Below are positions 58,215 through 64,000 of a DNA stretch of 64,000 nucleotides, piece by piece. A model generated the notes under the pieces. The model was not told the DNA's origin. It did not search any database and saw only the letters and a list, made by a program, of their open reading frames with translations. The DNA comes from Tyto alba (taxonomy: Eukaryota > Chordata > Aves > Strigiformes > Tytonidae), in NCBI RefSeq assembly GCF_018691265.1, contig NW_024881313.1, forward strand, positions 38,495,518-38,559,517. Direction: 5' to 3'. The position numbers and the translations under genes are program-made. The stretch's first letter is position 1. Each line of letters opens with the position of its first letter.

Positions 58215-59037
58215 CTGCAAAGCAGGGTTGGGAAAGAAGAAAGGATCAATCTGAAGAAGAGGAAAGTTTCTAATCTGTATTTCACGACAATTAATTTTAT
58301 GCATGTCGTTCACAACTGTTTTGTGAATTGCTCAGATGGTGTTACAGGTTTCTGTTACAGACCTGATTTGCTCTGAAGCTAAAATAACGTGATGATCTAT
58401 AGGGAATTCTAGTTTCTATAAGATAATACTGTATATTAACTGTTAAATGCATAGTCCAGCTCTCGTCCAGTGCTTACTGGATTGCTCTCTAATTGAAGCT
58501 TTTATTCAAGTAAGAAAAAATTAAAGACAAAACAAGGACCTCAGGATGTGATTGGAGATATTTACTATGGTAAAAGTGGAAAATAAAAAGCCTTGAAGCT
58601 TTGTCCCAGATCAAGTCAATGACAAAGTGGATTAAGTAAATGAGCTATCAAACTTGTCTAGTTCAGAAATGGGACAAAATACGCTCTCCTGGCAAGTTTC
58701 ATATATTTTGTCTTCTCTGGCAAAGTCAGGAAGAAAAAAAAAATAAACCAAAACCCAGTCTTAGTTCAATAGATTTGAATGTCAGGTTTAAATAACAGGC
58801 ACACCAAAGTAATTGGATCAGATCCCTTCCTAAGACATTGCTCTCTTATTTAGTGCATCCAACATTGCACCCAACAACTTGTACTCGGGCACTAAACAGA
58901 TCTTCCAGGTACACATACATTTCCAAGACCCCAGCCAGTGGAGCCTGCATGTTAGATGGTATGTATGAAAAATTACTTTCCAGGGACTGTAAGAGGATCT
59001 CTTGTGATCTAATTCAAGCCAGGATATATCACACTAC

Positions 59038-59307
59038 CTCTGACAAGCAGGTTTGCTATGGATTTGGATTTGCCAATGGAGAACTGAATGGTGCCTGTCA
59101 TATCAGCAGTTGTTTTCAGTATTTTCAGCCTGTGGATGGTGCCTTCTTGCTGAATGATAATGTTTCTGCCAGCCTGCAAGACTTCTCCACGTAGAGACCA
59201 TTTGGGGGGTTTCACAGATGGAATGGATATCTCACATTCAAACTTGGCTTCTTCAGGCTCAGTCACATCCTCATCACACAAGTCCTTTAAAATATTAATG
59301 GCTTGCT
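59038..59307 (-). CDS. OBSCN: OBSCN Ig domain 4 (no F-strand Cys)
   Basis: 270 bp, 90 residues. Begins AINILKDLCDEDVTEPEE; AKFECEIS holds the B-strand Cys and PPKWSLRGE the Trp. The F strand is GTIQFSIGKSKS, with no cysteine, so no canonical disulfide can form. One extra Cys lies near the N-terminus (KDLCDED). Acceptor atacag, donor gtagtg. Confidence 0.91.
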
Positions 59308-59931
59308 CTGTATGGAACAAGAAGTCAAGGATTTAGGAGTCATGAAAGAACTATTCCATTATCAGCCTGCACACTCATGCCATCTTCTCTGCACTTGAAT
59401 ACTGCACTTATTTTCTAAAACGGCCTTAAACCATCTTTTTTTTTATGTAAAAACAAACATATATTTCTGGTCACAGGTTAGACAGTGAGACTGTGACACT
59501 GCTTCAAGAGAATCCAGATTTCCTGATTCCCAGTTCTGTTTCTAAACCACCTTCCCATCAAACACTTGGCACTATAAAATAGAAAAGTAGATTCACCAAA
59601 ATGCAGGTATTGATAATAGGGAAAGATTTTGGCTAGCTACTGCAACTTTTCTCTGAACAACAAACATTCTCTAATACATCTCGTGATAAACTTCTCTGGA
59701 ACAGGAATTTCATAACTTTCCTTAGGAGAATATACCATATATTCATTTTTGAGGACATTCCTGAATTTATAATCCTAAAAGGATTAAATACCAATGGACT
59801 TCAGCATAAATCAACACAGAATTAAAATACTTTTTAAGTGGTATTGTGTTTTCAAAGTAAAAGACAAGGGCTTTTTGAATCAGCCAATCCACCTTTCAGT
59901 GCATCTTAGAGGGGAAAAAGTGGTTTATTAC

Positions 59932-60198
59932 CTTCAACAAAGAAATTAGCACTGCTTTTGTCATCAAAGGCATCACAAGTGTATGTGTCCTCATCTTCAT
60001 AATCTGCATCGTTGATGATGAGTTTCCGGTAGACACCATCGCTCACAATTTCATATTTGTCACTCGGGTGAATTTCAACATCCTTTTTATACCATCTAAC
60101 TTCAGCATTGGCACGAGACACCTGGCACTCTAAGAATCCCCGATGTTTTTCAAGAGCAATCTTATCTCGCAAAGGCTTCACAATTTTTACAGGCAGCT
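59932..60198 (-). CDS. OBSCN: OBSCN Ig domain 3
   Basis: 267 bp, 89 residues. Begins LPVKIVKPLRDKIALE; FLECQVS carries the B-strand Cys, EVRWYKKDVEIHPSDKY the C-strand Trp, and DTYTCDAFDDKSSA the F-strand Cys. Acceptor tttttag, donor gtaata. An acidic E-F segment (DADYEDEDTY) is notable. It is an ordinary two-cysteine Ig between two cysteine-less ones. Confidence 0.92.
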
Positions 60199-60883
60199 CT
60201 AAAAAGAGTAAGGTAAAAAAGGATGGAATAATCAGTACAGTTTCCATGAAAGGTGCCAATTAAAAACTCATTAACAATATTTCTTTTATGTTCAGTTATT
60301 TGGATGATGATGGGAATCCCCATTATGCTAAGCACTCAACTAACGCACAGCAAGTAAAGAGGTAATTAAAGGAAAACTTTTTATCCATTTTACCACTTGA
60401 GTGGCTGAACTGCAGAGATAATAGGTATTTTACTCAACACTACACAACACTGCTATGGCAAAGCCAAGGACTCATCTCAGATTTCCTGAGCTCCTCATCA
60501 GTGTATTAATTAAAAGGTCTTCTTTCTCTGTCTCTATCACAGAGTTAAGCAGACACAAAAAATGAAGTATTCTTTTTAAACATATACCAGAAAGAGAAAA
60601 TTAAGGAGAAAACGAAGTTACAGCTTTTTGTCCTTCAAAGTTCAAAATTGGTTTTTAATAACTTAGAGTAAAAAATCAACCTTCTGAGAAAATAAACTGT
60701 GTTTTTTAGAGAAAGTAAATTCCCATCAGTGAGGCTGATATTTCATATGCTGTAAGGTAGGCAAGAGTTTTGCTTTCCCTAAAAGCTCTGGGTGTTGTTT
60801 AACTTCACGTTAAAAGTGAGGGAAGTTGGTTGCTTTGTAACATGAGAGAAGTTAAGCAGTATTGGCATGAAAAACATAATTAC

Positions 60884-60988
60884 CTTTTACAGTAAGGTGG
60901 GCACGAGATTCTGCCTTTTCTGCTACAAATTTGATCTCTGCTGCATCTTCAACTTGGACACAGGTGTAAGTCAACAAATAGGTCTTTC
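60884..60988 (-). CDS. OBSCN: OBSCN Ig domain 2, second half
   Basis: 105 bp, phase 1 on both sides, after acceptor ttctcag and before donor gtaatt. It reads KTYLLTYTCVQVEDAAEIKF then AESRAHLTVK. The F strand reads AEIKFVAEK, so the usual F-strand cysteine is missing; the only Cys of this half lies in the E strand (YTCVQ), a place where the fold would not pair it normally. I infer that this is one of the cysteine-less Ig subclass that alternates with ordinary Ig domains here. Confidence 0.88.
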
Positions 60989-61489
60989 CTGAGAACAGAC
61001 ACACAACCAGACATGGTTTCCCTGAGCAAATACCTTCACTCTCCAACACACACACCAAGGTCAAGCATTATCCATCTGGTTTCAGTGCATCACCACCTGG
61101 CCTCACGGCACCAATGCCAACCATTCCCCTAGGTCTATGTCCCTGTACCAAAGGATAACATAACCTCAGCTCCTCTGAGGACTGATTGAATGTGGTCCCC
61201 ACCATCTGGAAAATACTTGAAACAGAAGGGTCCCACCCACTGTCAGATGATACAAACTCCTACTCACTGCTGGCAGCACGGGATGGTGGGATGACACCAA
61301 ATTTGCCTTATTAAAGTTCCCATCATGTCACTGTCCCAGCCCAGCTGCACCCCTAACACAAATGGGGAACTCTCTGTTGAACCTTTTTAACTTGATTTTG
61401 GAGGTCAGGCCCTTCAACCTAGTCTCCCATACCAGCACCTACTCCAACCCACCCGCATTCAAGAATGAGATCCCCCTTTTACGTCCTAC

Positions 61490-61651
61490 CATCTTGACGC
61501 ATTCTAATATTGTCGGTAGTCTTCAGTTTGTTGTCATTTTTGTACCATTGGGTTTGGACCTCATCATGTGAAATCTCGCAGACGAAAGATGCACTCTCAT
61601 ATTCATTCACTTCCACATCTTCTAGTGGTTTAACAATCTTGATATCTCGGG
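61490..61651 (-). CDS. OBSCN: OBSCN Ig domain 2, first half
   Basis: 162 bp, phase 1 on both sides. It begins RDIKIVKPLEDVEVNEYE and has SFVCEISHDEVQTQWYKND, giving the B-strand Cys and C-strand Trp; it stops in the D-E region at RMRQDG with donor gtagga. The domain is completed by the exon at 60884-60988; the two lengths add to 267 bp, exactly the size of a one-exon Ig in this gene. Confidence 0.9.
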
Positions 61652-63059
61652 CTGTGAAATCATAGAGACAAATATTTATTTGGAGTTGCTCCATAACCGA
61701 GTGTAGTGTGTTTATCTTCTGCCTACTTGCATACTAAAAAATGGGATTGTGTTTTATTCTAGTTCAGCCTCCTTCCCTGGGCAGTTTTCTGTTCACCATA
61801 GTAAATACATTCTACGTGTGAACCTACAGGTAGAATTACCAGCTACGGTGGAGCTCACTGAAAGAGGATTTTATGAGTGCCGGAACTTTATACAGGTTTT
61901 GGAAGAAATTCAGCTTGTTCATGGAAGAAATTAAACTTGTTCATGAGAGAAAGTCTGCCACAGAAAATTAAACACCAGCCTACAATCTCTTGTGTCACTA
62001 TTACCCTGTCTCATTCGCACTGTTCTCTGCATGCTCTCCTCTTACTCCCCTGTTTGTGTGTTTGGACTGTATCAGCCACAGGTTTTACCCAGGACATATC
62101 TTTGCTTCAGAGTCCCCTGAACTCAGTTTAATCCTCTTTAACTCTTCAGCTTTGCACTAATTTATGTCAGAACTGATCCATATTTCCGTGCTACTGCAGC
62201 CCTTTCCTTTCAAAAGGAAATCCACCTTGGATCAGCCTCAGGACCAGAGCTCAGATGCAAACCAGGCAGCATTCAGATAGCAACCCATCCCAATCATGAA
62301 GTCAGGGAGAAAAGGGGAGTTCAGCAGAGCAATGGAACAGGGCAGATGTTCACAAAGATATTGTTGAACCCAAGTGACCACATGAGGACAGTATCTAGTA
62401 AGAAATAAAGAGCTGATTTGTCTTTTCAGATGCCCCTCTGGAAAATAACATCTGCCAGGGCACAGTGGGCCTGTCAGTTCAGTAACTGGCCTTCAGCATT
62501 AACTTATCTCTGGTGCTTCAGAGCCTGCTGACACATCTGGCGTTTGTCTGGTTGCACAGTGCAACACACAGAGGGAAAAACTATCTTGAGCATAAAGGAG
62601 TGGTGCAGTCAGAAATCATTACCCTTTCCTTAGCATTTGCAACATAGAAAGTAGGGAACTTCTTGAGCTCATACCCAAAGCTTGTCCAGTCCCTATTCAG
62701 ACAAAGTCCCCATGTGACAATGGCAGAAGCTAAACCAAACCATATCCTCACCAGCCATTGAAATCCTGTTTTGTGCCAGGCTGTCTGGTATTTGCTAACT
62801 TGTGAATCTAGAAACACCATTTAAATTCCAGAGATAAGTAATCACTTATGAAAAATGGAAAACTAAGTTAGCACCTCTTCCAAAAAGACTCTTTTAAGGA
62901 TAGAGAAAGCACAGGACGGCTCTGACAGCACTTTCTCACTAGGAAGAGAGTTATCCAGAATGAGCAATTGTAAATTACACAGGCTGTCCACAAAGCATCT
63001 CTTGCCATGTAGTCAAAAATACTGCAGTAGATATAATTTCCTATTTTAGTCAAACATAC
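61652..63059. other. Intron between Ig 1 and Ig 2
   Basis: 1.4 kb with no recognised exon or repeat. The smaller introns that split Ig 2 (60989-61489) and Ig 1 (63214-63916) also hold nothing recognised. Confidence 0.55.
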
Positions 63060-63213
63060 CATGAACCTTTAGGGTAGCTGATGTTTTGTCTTCAGCTGCT
63101 TCACACGTATATGTTCCCTGGTCTTCATATTCACACTTGTGAATAATGAGGATTCTCTTATTTTCCTGGGAAATAATCCCCACTTTTTTACTTTGCCGGA
63201 GCTCCTTCCCATC
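63060..63213 (-). CDS. OBSCN: OBSCN Ig domain 1, second half
   Basis: C-terminal half of Ig 1, 154 bp, entering in phase 0 after ctag and leaving in phase 1 at donor gtatgt. It begins DGKELRQSKK (C' strand) and contains YEDQGTYTCEAAEDKTSA, with the E-F turn and F-strand cysteine, then a G strand ending LKVH. Together with the preceding exon it gives a conventional two-cysteine Ig domain. Confidence 0.92.
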
Positions 63214-63916
63214 CTAGAAGAGAAAAGGCCAAACCAGCTCACCATCAACTCTTCTGCATCCCAGCGAGTGAAATAAAAATTCAGATCTTTGTTTAATTCA
63301 CCTGTTTCATTGGACATAATGGAACTGTGCTTACTAGAACATATGCTGAAACTTAAGCACAGTGCAAAGTTTTCAAGTAGGAATGGCTGAAGAACACACA
63401 TAGATTTTGGTTGACCTTAAACACCTATTTGATGGCTGAAGGAATTGTACAGACTTGGCAATAAGCCCCTTCAGACATTAGCATGAAGTGCTGTTATCCC
63501 CATTTAAGGGAAGAATCAGCTGAGACCCAAGGAACTGCCTGAGCTGATCCCCAAAATAACTGTCAGGTGCAAAGGTGATTTGAGGCTTCATCTTAAATCA
63601 CAGTTCTCAATGAGGCTATAAGTCCTGGGTGAAAACTGGTAAGTGTGAAGTAAAGCACAAGACTACATTGCTATCAACAGCAGTGCTCATATTCTGTGCA
63701 AAAATAGAAAAGTAACTTTCAACCCAATAAACCCTCCCAGTAAATAAATAACAGTGATGAACTGGGCAAGCAAATGACCATAAGGACAGGAGAGCAATGC
63801 TAAGAGATGTACAGCAAGGGCTCAGGCTCACATTCTCCTGGAAGTGAAATTAAAGGCTGTTGTTCCCTTCCAGAGAAGTCAGAAATTTAAATACCACTAT
63901 CTGTTAAGTTCTGTAC

Positions 63917-64000
63917 CTTGAACCACTTAACATCCACATTGGGCCTGGACAGCTCACACTCGAATATGACCTTGTCCTTCTGAGTTACACTGATGTCTAC
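63917..64000 (-). CDS. OBSCN: OBSCN Ig domain 1, first half (partial exon)
   Basis: N-terminal half of an Ig domain; the upstream end lies outside the window. Visible are VIFECELSRPN, with the B-strand cysteine, and DVKWFK, with the C-strand tryptophan. The exon ends after an intact AAG codon with donor gtacag, so this is a phase 0 intron, unlike every other junction seen in the window. The next exon continues the same domain with DGKELRQSKK, which confirms the join. Confidence 0.88.

Larger units (their letters stand above)
1483..64000 (-). other. OBSCN: OBSCN (obscurin) gene, central part, 47 exons
   Basis: Obscurin is a giant muscle protein lying around the M-band and Z-disc; its long Ig array acts as a flexible, modular scaffold (family knowledge). 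Seen here: 44 Ig domains and one Fn3 domain in a single consistent minus-strand order, each exon bounded by AG acceptors and GT donors (one GC) in phase 1. The repeated patterns LPxLFKEELKNEEATEG, CELTKAAPVEWRKG and GDYTCVCGDQKTTA are those of obscurin rather than titin. The gene runs off the right edge upstream and off the left side downstream. Introns shorter than 1 kb that are not listed separately hold nothing I recognise apart from the repeats listed. Titin is the main alternative and fits much less well. Confidence 0.93.

Noticed and set aside
1483..64000. Titin instead of obscurin
   Set aside because: Titin Ig domains do not form a long run with KEELKNEE starts and YTCVCGDQ signatures, and titin's Fn3 domains come in long super-repeats; a single Fn3 after a long Ig array fits obscurin.

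Overview
This window is bird nuclear DNA. The evidence is several CR1 LINE fragments with the typical avian 3' end, a solo LTR of an avian type flanked by a 5-bp target duplication, and an AT-rich intronic background interrupted by short, GC-richer coding exons. I see no bacterial, plasmid or phage features, no CRISPR array and no RNA gene.

One gene accounts for all the coding sequence I can support: the central part of OBSCN (obscurin, the giant sarcomere-associated muscle protein), on the minus strand, so the protein N-terminal side is at the right (64000) and the C-terminal side at the left. I place 47 exons, about 12.0 kb of coding sequence or about 4,000 residues: 44 immunoglobulin (Ig) domains, the first cut by the window edge, followed by one fibronectin type III (Fn3) domain. 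Forty-two Ig domains occupy one exon each of 264, 267, 270 or 273 bp, with phase 1 introns on both sides. Only the first two Ig domains are each split over two exons. Neither end of the gene is in the window, so the SH3, DH, PH and kinase regions known for obscurin are not seen.

Layout, right to left: (1) 47.5-64.0 kb, Ig 1-12, widely spaced, in which ordinary Ig domains alternate with Ig domains lacking the F-strand cysteine; (2) 43.9-45.3 kb, Ig 13-14, transitional; (3) 24.4-43.3 kb, Ig 15-29, a homogeneous block with the obscurin-type YTCVCGDQ signature, interrupted by a 4.6 kb intron holding the solo LTR and an old CR1; (4) 19.9-23.9 kb, Ig 30-33; (5) 10.4-18.7 kb, two copies of a four-Ig super-repeat about 4.0 kb long, plus the first member of a third copy; (6) 1.5-6.8 kb, Ig 42-44 and then the Fn3 domain. 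No exon is recognised in the last 1.5 kb.

The main observations beyond the annotation are three decayed Ig exons (16508-16760, 27896-28132, 25674-25767), which show that the array has been losing as well as gaining domains; the clear four-Ig tandem duplication; one apparent GC-AG intron after Ig 33; and a 47-base homopolymer that begins inside a splice donor. I found nothing resembling a wholly unknown system; the window is the repeat core of a known structural gene.
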